Shown: piece after piece, positions 8,930 to 17,811 of the stretch
Layout of the letters: each line of letters starts with the position of its first letter
Numbering within the stretch: position 1 is the first letter of the stretch
Assembly: GCF_009832905.1 (NCBI RefSeq)
Contig: NZ_CP047135.1
Coordinates: 2,892,001 to 2,956,000 of the forward strand
Source: Stenotrophomonas sp. 364
GTDB taxonomy: Bacteria; Pseudomonadota; Gammaproteobacteria; Xanthomonadales; Xanthomonadaceae
Direction of reading: 5' to 3'
DNA: 64,000 nt
Position numbers and translations under genes: made by a program
Notes under the pieces: model-generated
Databases searched by the model: none
What the model saw: the letters and a program-made list of their open reading frames with translations, nothing else
What the model was told of the DNA's origin: nothing

Positions 8930-10939
8930 ATGTCCAACCTCCGTCCGCTCGCCATTGCCCTGGGCCTTGGCCTGGCCTCCCTGGTCATCGCACACGATGC
9001 GCACGCTGCGCCGAAGAAGAAGGCCGCGCGTGCGCCGGCGGTCAGCGCCCAGTGCAGCGACTTCTATGAAGCCAGCAATGGCGCGTGGCTGAAAGCCAAT
9101 CCCGTGCCGCAGACCGGCGCCACCACCGCCCTTGGGCAGCTGGCCGAGCGTACCCGCCTGCAGCAGCGCGACCTGCTGGACGCCGCCATGAAAACCCCGC
9201 AGGGCACCGTCCAGAAGCTGCTCGGCGACTTCTGGGCCAGCGGCCTGGACGAAGCCGCGGTGGAAGCCGACGGCTCCAACCCGATCGCCCCGCTGCTGAC
9301 CCGCATCAACGCCATCAAGAAGGCAAAGGACGTCCCCGCCTCGATCGCCGCCCTGCACCAGGTCGGCATCCCGGTGGCGTTCAACTTCGCGCCCGACGTC
9401 GACCTCAAGGCGCTCGACCGCCACATCGGCTACTTCATGCAGGGCGGCATGGGCCTGCCGGACCCCGCCTTCTACACCCGCACCGACGCCGACACCGTCG
9501 CGCTGATGGCCCGCTACCGCACCTACGTCAAGCAGATCCTGGCCCTCACCGGCACCCCGGCGGCCAAGCTCGACGCCGAAGCGCAGGCCGTCATCGCGCT
9601 GGAAACCGAACTGGCGCGCAACGCACAGTCGCTGGCGGGCATCAACAACCCGTTCAACAACTATGCCCCCATCTCCACCAAGGAGCTCACCAGCCGCTAC
9701 CGCAACCTGCAGCTGGATGCGTTCCTCAAGGTCCAGGGCGTCAATGACGACCTCGTCTCGCTGGCCGACCCCGCGCTGTTCAAGCAGCTGGACGGCATGG
9801 TCACCCGCATCAAGCCCGACCAGTGGAAGGCCTACCTGCGCTGGCGCGTGGGCGATGCCATGGCCCCCTACCTGTCCAAGGCCTACCGCGATGCCGAGTT
9901 CGAATTCCGCGGCCGCGTGATCCGTGGCGAAACCATCGCCCCGGCGCGTTGGGAACAGACCCTGGATGCGATCAACGTGGCCGCCGGCCCGATGCTCGGC
10001 CGCGAATATGCCAGCAAGTACCTGTCCGCCGATGATCGTCGCCAGGCGGCGGTGATCGTCGACAAGATCCGCGAAGTGCAGATCGATGCGGTCAAGCGCA
10101 GCACCTGGCTCAGCAACGATGCCAAGACCGAAGCGCAGGCCAAGCTGGCCGCGCTGAAGATCGAAATCGGCACCCCGCTGCGCGACCTCGACTACAGCGT
10201 GCAGCCGATGGGCCGTGGCAGCTTCGGCGGCAACATGCTGATCGCCTCCACCTGGCGCCACCGCGAAGAGATGAAGCGCATCGGCAAGGGCAACGCCGAC
10301 CGCCGCTGGGACGTGCTGCCGCAGCAGCCCGCGCTGGCCTATGACATCGCGCAGAACCGCCTGATCGTCACCGCCGCCGTGCTGCAGGGCCCGGTGTTCA
10401 ACGCCAAGGCCGATGCCGCCGACAAGTTCGGCAGCTTCGGTGCCCTGGTCGCCCATGAACTGACCCGCGCCGTCGACGCCAAGGGCGCGCTGGTGGATGC
10501 CAAGGGCGAACTGCGCAGCTGGTGGACCCCGGCCGACAAGACCGCCTGGACCCTGCTCGGCAGCCGCGTGGCCGCCCAGTACAGCGCGTACGATTTCCCC
10601 GGCATCAAGGGTGCCAAGGTCAACGGCGAGCTGACCCGCGAGGAAAACCTGGCCGACGTGGCGGGCCTGGAACTGGCCTGGGAAGCCTACAAGGCGGTGG
10701 AACCGTCGGCCAAGCCGGCCGCCCAGCAGGGCTTCTTCCGCGCGTGGGCCGCGCTGTGGGCGCAGCAGCTGTCGCCGAACGAAGCCGCCCAGCGGCTCAC
10801 CGCCGACGTGCTGGCCCCGGGCCGCTGGCGCACCAACGGTGCCCTGTCCAACCTGCCGGCGTTCGGTGCGACCTTCAGCTGCAAGCCGGGCCAGCCGATG
10901 CAGCGCGTGGACAACGACCAGATCAAGGTCTGGCGCTGA
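8930..10939 (+). CDS. M13 metallopeptidase paralogue with altered catalytic residues (probable pseudoenzyme)
   Basis: A 669-residue protein with a signal peptide (MSNLRPLAIALGLGLASLVIAHDAHA) and M13 architecture over its whole length, ending SNLPAFGATFSCKPGQPMQ like its upstream paralogue. Key residues differ: HExxH reads HELTR (His509, Glu510, but Arg513 in place of the second zinc histidine), the Asn of NAYY is Leu469, and the C-terminal substrate/transition-state histidine is Leu628 (VLAPGRWR). Glu572 of ENLAD and Arg634 are kept. On family knowledge it should bind zinc poorly or not at all. The frame is intact with no stop, so it is probably kept for a non-proteolytic role. Start ATG 8930 is set by the signal peptide; the open frame upstream runs through repeats A and B. 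Confidence 0.9.
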   Translation: MSNLRPLAIALGLGLASLVIAHDAHAAPKKKAARAPAVSAQCSDFYEASNGAWLKANPVPQTGATTALGQLAERTRLQQRDLLDAAMKTPQGTVQKLLGDFWASGLDEAAVEADGSNPIAPLLTRINAIKKAKDVPASIAALHQVGIPVAFNFAPDVDLKALDRHIGYFMQGGMGLPDPAFYTRTDADTVALMARYRTYVKQILALTGTPAAKLDAEAQAVIALETELARNAQSLAGINNPFNNYAPISTKELTSRYRNLQLDAFLKVQGVNDDLVSLADPALFKQLDGMVTRIKPDQWKAYLRWRVGDAMAPYLSKAYRDAEFEFRGRVIRGETIAPARWEQTLDAINVAAGPMLGREYASKYLSADDRRQAAVIVDKIREVQIDAVKRSTWLSNDAKTEAQAKLAALKIEIGTPLRDLDYSVQPMGRGSFGGNMLIASTWRHREEMKRIGKGNADRRWDVLPQQPALAYDIAQNRLIVTAAVLQGPVFNAKADAADKFGSFGALVAHELTRAVDAKGALVDAKGELRSWWTPADKTAWTLLGSRVAAQYSAYDFPGIKGAKVNGELTREENLADVAGLELAWEAYKAVEPSAKPAAQQGFFRAWAALWAQQLSPNEAAQRLTADVLAPGRWRTNGALSNLPAFGATFSCKPGQPMQRVDNDQIKVWR

Positions 10940-10962
10940 GTCCAGCCGCAGGCACGGCAAGG

Positions 10963-10995
10963 AAAAGGGCGCCTTCGGGCGCCCTTTTTCGTTTT
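10963..10995 (+). terminator. Intrinsic terminator after the second M13 gene
   Basis: Stem GGGCGCC (10967-10973) with GGCGCCC (10978-10984), TTCG tetraloop, flanked by AAAA upstream and TTTTTCGTTTT downstream. Strong rho-independent terminator. Confidence 0.93.
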
Positions 10996-11035
10996 GGACC
11001 GACGACCGCCGCTGCCCATGTTGCCCGGCTGCAAC

Positions 11036-11059
11036 AGCCACGCATGGCGTGGCTCTACC
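11036..11059 (-). repeat. GTAG-headed REP palindrome overlapping a stop codon
   Basis: On the minus strand it reads GGTAGAGCCACGCCATGCG then TGGCT: a GTAG head followed by an imperfect AGCCACG/CGTGGCT hairpin, the form of the SMAG-type REP elements of Stenotrophomonas. The TAG within the GTAG head is the stop codon (11057-11055) of the adjacent minus-strand gene. Confidence 0.75.
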
Positions 11060-12716
11060 TTGGATCCGCCGCCAGGCTGCCGCGGTAGGCCACGATCAAC
11101 CCGATCCACGGCGCGGCGATCTCCACGTCGAACACGAAACGCCCGTCGCGCTCGGTTTCGAACGTGCGCCCGCCCGGCAGCAGCGCCGTCGGCAGTGGAA
11201 TACCCAGGCACGACCAGCGCCGCGCCACCAGCCGCAGGCAGTCACCCTCGACCACCAGGGCCAGCGCCACATCGACGATGCCGAAGCGCTCCACCAGCAG
11301 GTGCGTGTTCCTGCCCTGCCCGCGACGTTGCCAGGAGGAGAACCGGCGGCCGCCGAAATCGCGGGTCCAGCGTTCGCCGCCGCGTTCGGGGGTGAAGCCC
11401 ACGCTGACCGGAACCGCGCTGGCCGCCGCTGGAAACCCGATCAGCGCCGCCACCATCCGTGCCAGCACCCCGCGCCCGCGCCGCACCTCGGCGGTGCCCC
11501 GCCAGCGCCGTTCGTCCACCCTGGCGTGCAGCGCCTGTACCTGCGCCGGCAACTGCGCGAAGGCACTGCCCAGCACCTGCTGGTACAGGGGCGCGTGCGG
11601 GTCCTCGCTGCGGAAGCCGGTGAAGATTGCACGGCCCTCGAACAACCGGTGGTAGTCCGACAACGCCAACGCATGCGTGGCGGGCCGCGCGCCCTCCGCC
11701 GGCGTCTCGCCCGCCAGCAGCTTGCGCACCACCGCCTCGATCGCCATCGACGGAATGTACGGGCCGTCCTCGCCCTCGGCGAGCAGGTGCCAGCTTTCCT
11801 CCACCGTCTGGCCGCCGCGCGTGCCGGTGGCGTGCACGTACATGCCGCCGCGATGCTCGCCGAACTTCATCCGGTTGAGCACCGTGTAGAACAGCGGTGA
11901 CAGCGGCGCCAGCGATGGCAGGCCGAATCGGGCGCGCGCCCTGGCCAGCAGGTTGAGCACCCGGTGCAGCACTTTCGGCACCGGGCCGGCGCCCATCCAG
12001 ATATCGGTCAGGGTCGGGTGCTCCGGTGGAATCACCTGCAGGTCGGGCACGTCCACCAGCGAAAAATGCAGGTTGCGCAGCGGTACCTTGCCCGGCACGG
12101 CGATGGTGAAGCGGCGGCTTTCGGCCAGCCCCAGCCCGTGCGAAGGCGCGCCGTTGCGCTGCAGCTTCACCGGTGCACCCGCATACCCCACTACCGCGCG
12201 CATCACGTTGAGCCCGATCCCGGCGTACGGCGACGGTGCGATGCCGCCTTCCACCGCCACGATATCCATGCGCCCGGCCATCTCGCGCAGCACCGCGGCG
12301 GTCAGCACCGGAAAGCTGCTGACCCCGGACAGCACGAATATTCCGGCGGCCCGGGCCTGCGCGTCGAACCGGGCCACGCCGAACACGAAATCGGCCGCAT
12401 CGGCAAAGTCCAGATACGGAATGCGCGCGGCAATGCAGGCCTCGATCACGCTGTACGGGTGTTCACCGTAATCCTGGAACGGACCGGAGGCGTCCACCAG
12501 CAGGTCCGGCTGTTCGGCGTGCAGCAGCGGCGCGATGTGCTGCCGGTCGGCGCGCAGCGGGCGCAGCACCGGCGCGCCGGTGTAGTGGGCACAGAACGCG
12601 GCCGCCGCGGCGAGGTTGCGGCCGCAGATCAGCAGTTCGAGGTCGGGCCGGTCAGCAAGCAGTCGCGCCAGGCGCCCGCCGAAGACGCCATACCCACCCA
12701 GGATCAGTATTTTCAT
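11055..12716 (-). CDS. Saccharopine dehydrogenase-like NAD(P)-binding protein fused to DUF4166
   Basis: A 553-residue protein. Residues 1-~380 resemble the saccharopine dehydrogenase/short-chain reductase superfamily: a Rossmann start MKILILGGYGVFGGRLARLL, a DASGPFQDYGEHPYSVIEAC segment at the usual cofactor/substrate edge, and a conserved LSGVSSFPVLTAAVL loop. The last ~170 residues (from FEGRAIFTGFRSEDPHAPLYQQVLG) match DUF4166 in character: beta-rich, with RGRGVLARM and WTRDFGGRRFSS. The fusion occurs in other proteobacteria; the reaction is not known. The stop codon lies inside a REP palindrome. It is upstream of nothing on its strand and separated from the rhomboid gene by a terminator hairpin. 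Confidence 0.85.
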   Translation of the reverse strand: MKILILGGYGVFGGRLARLLADRPDLELLICGRNLAAAAAFCAHYTGAPVLRPLRADRQHIAPLLHAEQPDLLVDASGPFQDYGEHPYSVIEACIAARIPYLDFADAADFVFGVARFDAQARAAGIFVLSGVSSFPVLTAAVLREMAGRMDIVAVEGGIAPSPYAGIGLNVMRAVVGYAGAPVKLQRNGAPSHGLGLAESRRFTIAVPGKVPLRNLHFSLVDVPDLQVIPPEHPTLTDIWMGAGPVPKVLHRVLNLLARARARFGLPSLAPLSPLFYTVLNRMKFGEHRGGMYVHATGTRGGQTVEESWHLLAEGEDGPYIPSMAIEAVVRKLLAGETPAEGARPATHALALSDYHRLFEGRAIFTGFRSEDPHAPLYQQVLGSAFAQLPAQVQALHARVDERRWRGTAEVRRGRGVLARMVAALIGFPAAASAVPVSVGFTPERGGERWTRDFGGRRFSSWQRRGQGRNTHLLVERFGIVDVALALVVEGDCLRLVARRWSCLGIPLPTALLPGGRTFETERDGRFVFDVEIAAPWIGLIVAYRGSLAADPR

Positions 12717-12761
12717 ACGGGAAACGTCCTTGCTTTTGTTCCGCCCGTGGCCTGGATACGA

Positions 12762-12786
12762 CGAAGGGCACCGTCGGTGCCCTTCG
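12762..12786 (-). terminator. Stem-loop after the rhomboid gene
   Basis: A perfect 11-bp stem (12762-12772 with 12776-12786) with a three-base loop, located 28 bases beyond the rhomboid stop on its strand. The bases downstream on the minus strand are not a clean T-run, so termination is likely but not certain. Confidence 0.65.
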
Positions 12787-12813
12787 CGTGATGTACCGCC
12801 TGCGCGTTCGCCG

Positions 12814-13485
12814 CTAGCGGACGCTGCGAAGGTGGTTCTTGCGCGGACCGCCGCCCGGCGGGCGCTTGTTGAACGGCGGTTGGCCGCGCCAGTACCGGAT
12901 CAGCAGCCAGCCAAACAGCATCCCGCCCAGGTGCGCGAAGTGCGCCACGCCCGGCTGCCACCCGGTGGCGCCGAGCATCAGCTCCATGGCGCCGAACACG
13001 ATCACGAAGGTGCGTGCCTTCATCGGGATCGGCGGGAACAGCAGCATCACCCGCTGGTTCGGGAACAGCATGCCGTACGCCAGCAACAGCCCGAACACGC
13101 CGCCGGAGGCACCCAGCACGGTGGCCGGGTCGGCCATCATCATGCCCACCAGCAGCTGGCACAGCCCGGCGCCGACGATGCAGACCAGGTAATAGGTCAG
13201 GAAGCGCTTCTCGCCCCAGGTCTGTTCCAGCGGCGCGCCGAACATGAAGAGCGCCAGCATGTTGAAGAACAGATGGCCGAAGCCCCCATGCAGGAAGCCG
13301 TAGGTCAGCAGCTGCCAGGGCTGGAAGTTGCCGCCCGGCGAGAACGGATCGAAGCCATCGCGCAGCGGCTGCAGCATGAACGGCTCGAAGGTGCCGTTGC
13401 CCAGCAGGAACGGTTGCTGCAGCAGGAACAGCACGATGTTGGCAATCAACAGTGCCTTGGTGACGGTGGGCAATCGCGGAAACAT
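12814..13485 (-). CDS. Rhomboid family intramembrane serine protease
   Basis: A 223-residue integral membrane protein with about six hydrophobic segments. The catalytic serine lies in GASGGVFG, the partner histidine in VAHFAHLGGMLFGW, and the conserved HGGFGHLFFNM loop is present. Rhomboids cleave transmembrane segments of membrane proteins. Start ATG 13485 follows an AAAGGA ribosome site at normal spacing; a longer in-frame start exists at 13557 but adds only arginine/glycine-rich residues. The C-terminus is a short basic tail. Nothing in the neighbourhood identifies the substrate. Confidence 0.93.
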   Translation of the reverse strand: MFPRLPTVTKALLIANIVLFLLQQPFLLGNGTFEPFMLQPLRDGFDPFSPGGNFQPWQLLTYGFLHGGFGHLFFNMLALFMFGAPLEQTWGEKRFLTYYLVCIVGAGLCQLLVGMMMADPATVLGASGGVFGLLLAYGMLFPNQRVMLLFPPIPMKARTFVIVFGAMELMLGATGWQPGVAHFAHLGGMLFGWLLIRYWRGQPPFNKRPPGGGPRKNHLRSVR

Positions 13486-13582
13486 GAGGGCATCCTTTGG
13501 AACCGTGCCCATCATAGCCGCAGCGCCCCGCCCTGGCCGCCTCCCGCGTCGTCGCATTCAACCACCGCACACCGTGGCGATG

Positions 13583-13951
13583 TCAGCCCGGCCCCCACAA
13601 AGAGGCGTCCAGGTCGTCACCGGTGCTGCGCGGCATCTGCTTGACCCGCCCGCGCTCGATCGCCACCCCTTCGGCACGCAGCCGCTGGCTCTGCTCGCGC
13701 CACCCCTGCGACCCCTCGGGCATGGCGATGCGTCCGTCAGAGCGCAGCACCCGATGCCACGGCAGGTCCGGGTCTTCGTTCATGCCCAGCACGCGCGCGG
13801 TGAGCCGCGCCCTGCCCGGCAAGCCGGCCTTGGCCGCCACCTGGCCATAGCCCATCACCTGCCCGCGCGGGATGGCGCGGATCACCGCCAGGATGCGCTC
13901 GCGCGCCTGCGCCGCCGCATCGGCCGCCGACACGGCATCGGCCGGTGTCAC
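13583..13951 (-). CDS. Alkyltransferase-like (Atl) protein, MGMT family without the active cysteine
   Basis: A 122-residue protein of the MGMT DNA-binding-domain family. It has the RAIPRGQVMGYGQVA helix region and the arginine finger (LTARVLGMNED). The active-site motif reads PWHRVL: tryptophan replaces the alkyl-accepting cysteine of PCHR. This is the signature of Atl proteins, which flag O6-alkylguanine for nucleotide excision repair instead of removing the alkyl group. Start GTG 13951 is chosen because it overlaps the stop of the upstream EamA gene in a GTGA arrangement, indicating translational coupling; longer frames upstream lie inside that gene. Confidence 0.85.
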   Translation of the reverse strand: MTPADAVSAADAAAQARERILAVIRAIPRGQVMGYGQVAAKAGLPGRARLTARVLGMNEDPDLPWHRVLRSDGRIAMPEGSQGWREQSQRLRAEGVAIERGRVKQMPRSTGDDLDASLWGPG

Positions 13952-14889
13952 GCGCGTACGCGGCTGACCAGCAGCACCCCCAGCAGCACCAGGGCGGTTC
14001 CCAGGATCTGCCACGGTCCCATGGGTTCGTCGAGCAGCCATAGACTCATCACGATGGTGGATACCGGCCCGAGCATACCCACCTGGGCGGCCAGCGACGA
14101 GCCGATCCGCTTCACCGCCAGCATGATCGCCAACACCGGCAGCACCGTGCACAAGGTGGCGTTGATCAACGACAGCCAGTACACCGGCGGCGGAGCCTGT
14201 CCCAGCGCGGCCAGCGGGTGCAGCACCGCGAAATGCAGCACGCAGAGCGCGCAGGCCACGCAGCTGGCGTAGGCGGTAAGGCGGATCGCCCCGATCCGCG
14301 CCACCACCTGGCCGCTGCCGAACAGGTACAGCGCGTAGCTCAGGGCACTGGCAAACACCAGCGCACTGCCGAGCAGAATGCGCCCTCCCTCCAGCTGCAG
14401 GTCATGGCCGAACGCCAGCAGCACGCCCAGATAGCTCAGCCCCAGTGCGACCAGCTGCCAGCGCCCGGGCCGCTTTTTCAGCAGCACCAGGCTGATCAAC
14501 AGCACCAGGGTGGGATTCAGATACAGGATCAGCCGTTCCAGGGTCACGCTGATGTACTGCAGCCCCTGGAAATCGAGCAGGCTGGACAGGTAGTAGCCGG
14601 TGAAGCCCAGCCACAGCACCCGGCCGCGATCACCCCAGGACAGCGCCGTGGCCCGCCGCGCCGACCACACCGCCAGCAGTGCGAACAACGGGAAGGCCAT
14701 CAGCATGCGCAGCGCCAGCAGCGTGGTGGCATCCACGCCATGCCGGTAGGCCAGTTTGACGATCACCGCCTTGCCTGACGCCGCGATGGCGCCCACCGCA
14801 GCCAGCGCGATGCCGCCTGCAGCGATACGGGCGGAGGACGTGGGCAGCGCGGAAACGGTAGACGGCATCGGGACGGCAGACGGCCGCAC
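13948..14889 (-). CDS. EamA/DMT-family transporter
   Basis: A 313-residue membrane protein with about ten hydrophobic helices arranged as two EamA repeats, including a VTLERLILYLNPTLVLLISLVLLKKRP segment in the first repeat and LLDEPMGPWQILGTALVLLGVLL in the second. The family exports or exchanges small metabolites; the substrate cannot be told. The stop overlaps the GTG start of the Atl gene by four bases (GTGA). The first ~25 residues before the first helix are polar and the true start could be the ATG at 14868. Confidence 0.88.
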   Translation of the reverse strand: MRPSAVPMPSTVSALPTSSARIAAGGIALAAVGAIAASGKAVIVKLAYRHGVDATTLLALRMLMAFPLFALLAVWSARRATALSWGDRGRVLWLGFTGYYLSSLLDFQGLQYISVTLERLILYLNPTLVLLISLVLLKKRPGRWQLVALGLSYLGVLLAFGHDLQLEGGRILLGSALVFASALSYALYLFGSGQVVARIGAIRLTAYASCVACALCVLHFAVLHPLAALGQAPPPVYWLSLINATLCTVLPVLAIMLAVKRIGSSLAAQVGMLGPVSTIVMSLWLLDEPMGPWQILGTALVLLGVLLVSRVRA

Positions 14890-14983
14890 GGGGCGGCCGG
14901 AGGCTGGAAGGGAGAACGAATTGTCGCACGCTGCCCGACGGCGCGGACCGGGTCGGGCCAGACCCCCGGCGTGTCGCGCGGGC

Positions 14984-16339
14984 CTATCGCATCAGCACGA
15001 TTTCTTCGGCCGAGGTCGGATGGATCGCCACGGTGTCATCGAACTGGGCCTTGGTCGCGCCCATCTTCACCGCCAGCGCAAAGCCCTGCAGGATCTCGTC
15101 GGCGGCTTCGCCGAGCAGGTGCACGCCCACCACGCGTTCCTCTTCGCCCACGCAGACCAGCTTGAACAGGCTGCGCTGGGTGCCGTCGGAGAGCGCTTCC
15201 AGCATCGGGCGGAAGTTGCTGCGGTACACGCGCACGTCGCCGTGCTGCTCGCGTGCCTCTTCCTCGCTCAGCCCCACCGCGCCCAGCGCCGGGTGCGAGA
15301 ACACCACGCTGGCCACGTTGGCGTAATCCATCTTCGCCTGCGGGTTGCCGCCAAACAGGCGGTCCATCAGCTTGCGCGCGGCTGCGATCGCCACCGGCGT
15401 CAGCCCGACCTTGCCGGCGATGTCACCCACCGCGTGCACGCTGGGCACGGCCGTGGTCTGCCACTCGTCGACCTCGACCTCGCCCTTGTCGCCCACCACG
15501 ATCCCCAGCGCTTCCAGCCCCAGGCCAGCGCTGTTGCCGCGGCGGCCGGTGGCGAAGAACAGCTGGTCGAACACCGCCTCGTGCGGGCCATCGTGGCCGT
15601 AGGCGACCACCGCCTCGCCCTCACGGCGCAGTTCGCGCAGGCGATAGTTGAACTGCACCTGCACGCCCTGGTGACGCAGGTTCTCGGCCAGCTGCGCGGT
15701 GAGTTCGGCGTCGAAGCGTTCCAGCAGCCGGGCGCCGCGCACCAGCAGCGTGACCTTGCTGCCCAGCGCCTGCAGCAGCCCGGCCAATTCCACGGCGATG
15801 TAGCCGCCGCCGACAATGGCCACCCGCTGGGGCGCATCGCACAGGTTGAAGAAATCGTCCGATACCGCGCCCAGTTCCGCACCGGGAATGTCCGGCCGTT
15901 GCGGATGCGCGCCGGTGGCAATCAGGATGTGCGTGGCACTGATGCGCACCCCATCGCTGCATTCAACCGTATGCGCATCCACCAGCCGGCCCTTGCGCGG
16001 CACCCGCACCACGTTGTTCTCGTTCAGGCGCTTGAGGTAGCTGGCATGGATGTTGGCGATGTAGGCCTGGCGATGCACCACCAGTTCCTTCCAGTCCAAC
16101 GCCGGCCGCACCGGCACGTCGAAGCCCATCGCCGCGGCCATGCCGATTTTTGCCGACAGGTCGGCCGCCAGCCACATCGCCTTCTTCGGCACGCAGCCCA
16201 CGTTGACGCAGGTGCCGCCCAGTTCGCCCGGCTCCAGCATCGCCACGCGCTGCCCGTGTTGGGCAGCGCGGAACGCCGCCGCCAGGCCGCCGGAGCCGCC
16301 GCCCAGCACGATCAGGTCATAGTCGTAGTGATTGCTCAT
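14984..16339 (-). CDS. gorA: Glutathione-disulfide reductase
   Basis: A 451-residue class I pyridine nucleotide-disulfide oxidoreductase. It has the FAD fold GGGSGGLAAAFRAA, the redox-active disulfide GGTCVNVGCVPKK, the second dinucleotide motif VAIVGGGYIAVELAGLLQALG, and the C-terminal HPTSAEE with the proton-relay histidine. The CVNVGCVPKK form and the short AEEIVLMR ending fit glutathione reductase rather than lipoamide dehydrogenase or mercuric reductase. It uses NADPH to reduce glutathione disulfide in the cytoplasm. Start ATG 16339 (MSNHYDYDLIVLGGG) puts the FAD motif at residue ~12. The upstream DUF418 gene on the same strand ends 114 bases away. Confidence 0.95.
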   Translation of the reverse strand: MSNHYDYDLIVLGGGSGGLAAAFRAAQHGQRVAMLEPGELGGTCVNVGCVPKKAMWLAADLSAKIGMAAAMGFDVPVRPALDWKELVVHRQAYIANIHASYLKRLNENNVVRVPRKGRLVDAHTVECSDGVRISATHILIATGAHPQRPDIPGAELGAVSDDFFNLCDAPQRVAIVGGGYIAVELAGLLQALGSKVTLLVRGARLLERFDAELTAQLAENLRHQGVQVQFNYRLRELRREGEAVVAYGHDGPHEAVFDQLFFATGRRGNSAGLGLEALGIVVGDKGEVEVDEWQTTAVPSVHAVGDIAGKVGLTPVAIAAARKLMDRLFGGNPQAKMDYANVASVVFSHPALGAVGLSEEEAREQHGDVRVYRSNFRPMLEALSDGTQRSLFKLVCVGEEERVVGVHLLGEAADEILQGFALAVKMGATKAQFDDTVAIHPTSAEEIVLMR

Positions 16340-16453
16340 GGATAGTGCTCGACTCGGTAAGGTGCGCCACACGGTGCAACGCTGTTGCCGCCACCGCGCA
16401 TGCCGGCCGTGAGCATGCCATGTCCGGCTGCGATCCAGCCGTGAGGACGGCGC

Positions 16454-17713
16454 TCAACCTGGGGTGGGCGCGCGTCGCAACGGCGGCCAGTGCAGGTAGG
16501 TCATCGCACGCCACACCCATTCCAGCGGGCCGAAGCGGAAGTAGCGCAGCCACACCGTGCTGGCCACCACCTGCAGCGCGAACAGCGCCATCGCGAACGG
16601 CACCTGGCCAGCGCGCGGCATCTGTTCGAAGGCGCCCAGGCCATACCCGTAGAACACCCACGTGCAGACCAGCGACTGCGCGATGTACTGGGTCAGCGCC
16701 GTTCGCCCCACCGGTGCCAACCATGCCAGGCGCGCGCGTGCCTGCACGATCCAGGCCAGGTAGCCCAGGCACATCAGCAGCGACGCCACCGAATTCAGCG
16801 CGAACGCCGCGCCGCTGGCGGCGGTGAAGGTGCCCGGCGCCAGGTACGGCTGCCAGAGCGCGCTGGCCACCATCATGACCAGCCCAGTGGGCAGTGCCAC
16901 CCAGCGCAGCCGCCAGAACAGCCGGGCGAACGCGTCCGGCGTGGCCAGCGCGCCGCTGCGGGCGAACCAGCTGCCGATCAGGAACATGCCCAGCACTTCC
17001 GGCCCCACCACGATGATCGCGCTGAGCTGGGCGAAGAAGTCACGCAGGCGCTGCGCCACCGCCTGCAGGTAGGTGCCGTGGCCGTACGCCTGGCGCTGCA
17101 TGTCGATGGTCTGCCCGGCCTGGGCAACGGCGTCAGCCACCTGCGTGCCGGACGGTTCCAGGTGCGCCGACAGGCCCATCAACAGGCCCAGCAGCAGCAT
17201 CAGCGCGGCCGCGCACAGATACGTCAGCACCCCCATCGCGGGCAGCCAGCGCGTGGGCGCTTCGCGACAGGCCAGCAAGGGCACCGACACCAGCGCATAC
17301 ACCACCAGGATGTCGCCGGACCAGACCAGCAGCGCATGGCACAGGCCGATCAGCAGCAGGGCCGCGCTGCGTCGCAGGTAGAAGGGGGTGAACGCGCGCC
17401 GCGCTGCGTCGGCGCGCTGAGCCATGATCGCAAAGCCGGCGCCGAACAACAGCGAGAACAGGGTGAAGAACTTGCCTTGCACCAGCATGTAGATGGCCGC
17501 GTCCGCGGCGTAGTCCAGACCGTGCCAGTGCGGGTCGATGCCGGTGAAGGCCAGGTCCAGCGGACCGCTGAAGGCCTCCAGGTTCATCAACAGGATGCCG
17601 AACAGGGCGAAGCCGCGCAGGATGTCCAGCACCGCGATGCGGTCGCCGGCGGCAACCGGCTGCAGAAGGGGGGAAGCAGCGTTCACAGGCACTCCGTCCG
17701 GCAAGGCGGTCAT
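16454..17713 (-). CDS. DUF418 domain membrane protein
   Basis: A 419-residue polytopic membrane protein. The start RIAVLDILRGFALFGILLMNLEAFS and the C-terminal block with TALTQYIAQSLVCTWVFYGYGLG and an RYFRFGPLEWVWRAMTY ending are characteristic of the DUF418 family (YeiB-like). About ten transmembrane helices are visible. The family is related to membrane acyltransferases, but its activity is unproven. The start is ATG 17713. Confidence 0.9.
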   Translation of the reverse strand: MTALPDGVPVNAASPLLQPVAAGDRIAVLDILRGFALFGILLMNLEAFSGPLDLAFTGIDPHWHGLDYAADAAIYMLVQGKFFTLFSLLFGAGFAIMAQRADAARRAFTPFYLRRSAALLLIGLCHALLVWSGDILVVYALVSVPLLACREAPTRWLPAMGVLTYLCAAALMLLLGLLMGLSAHLEPSGTQVADAVAQAGQTIDMQRQAYGHGTYLQAVAQRLRDFFAQLSAIIVVGPEVLGMFLIGSWFARSGALATPDAFARLFWRLRWVALPTGLVMMVASALWQPYLAPGTFTAASGAAFALNSVASLLMCLGYLAWIVQARARLAWLAPVGRTALTQYIAQSLVCTWVFYGYGLGAFEQMPRAGQVPFAMALFALQVVASTVWLRYFRFGPLEWVWRAMTYLHWPPLRRAPTPG

Positions 17714-17763
17714 TATGCGGCGGCGTGGGCGCCCACGAACGCAGCGTGCGGGGCGCACAACGG

Positions 17764-17789
17764 CAACGGCCCGCCGAAGCGGGCCGTTG
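17764..17789 (-). terminator. Stem-loop after slyD
   Basis: A perfect 11-bp stem (17764-17774 with 17779-17789), CGAA loop, 22 bases beyond the slyD stop on the minus strand. No T-run follows. Confidence 0.6.
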
Positions 17790-17811
17790 GATCAGGCGGG
17801 TTGGCCAGCAC

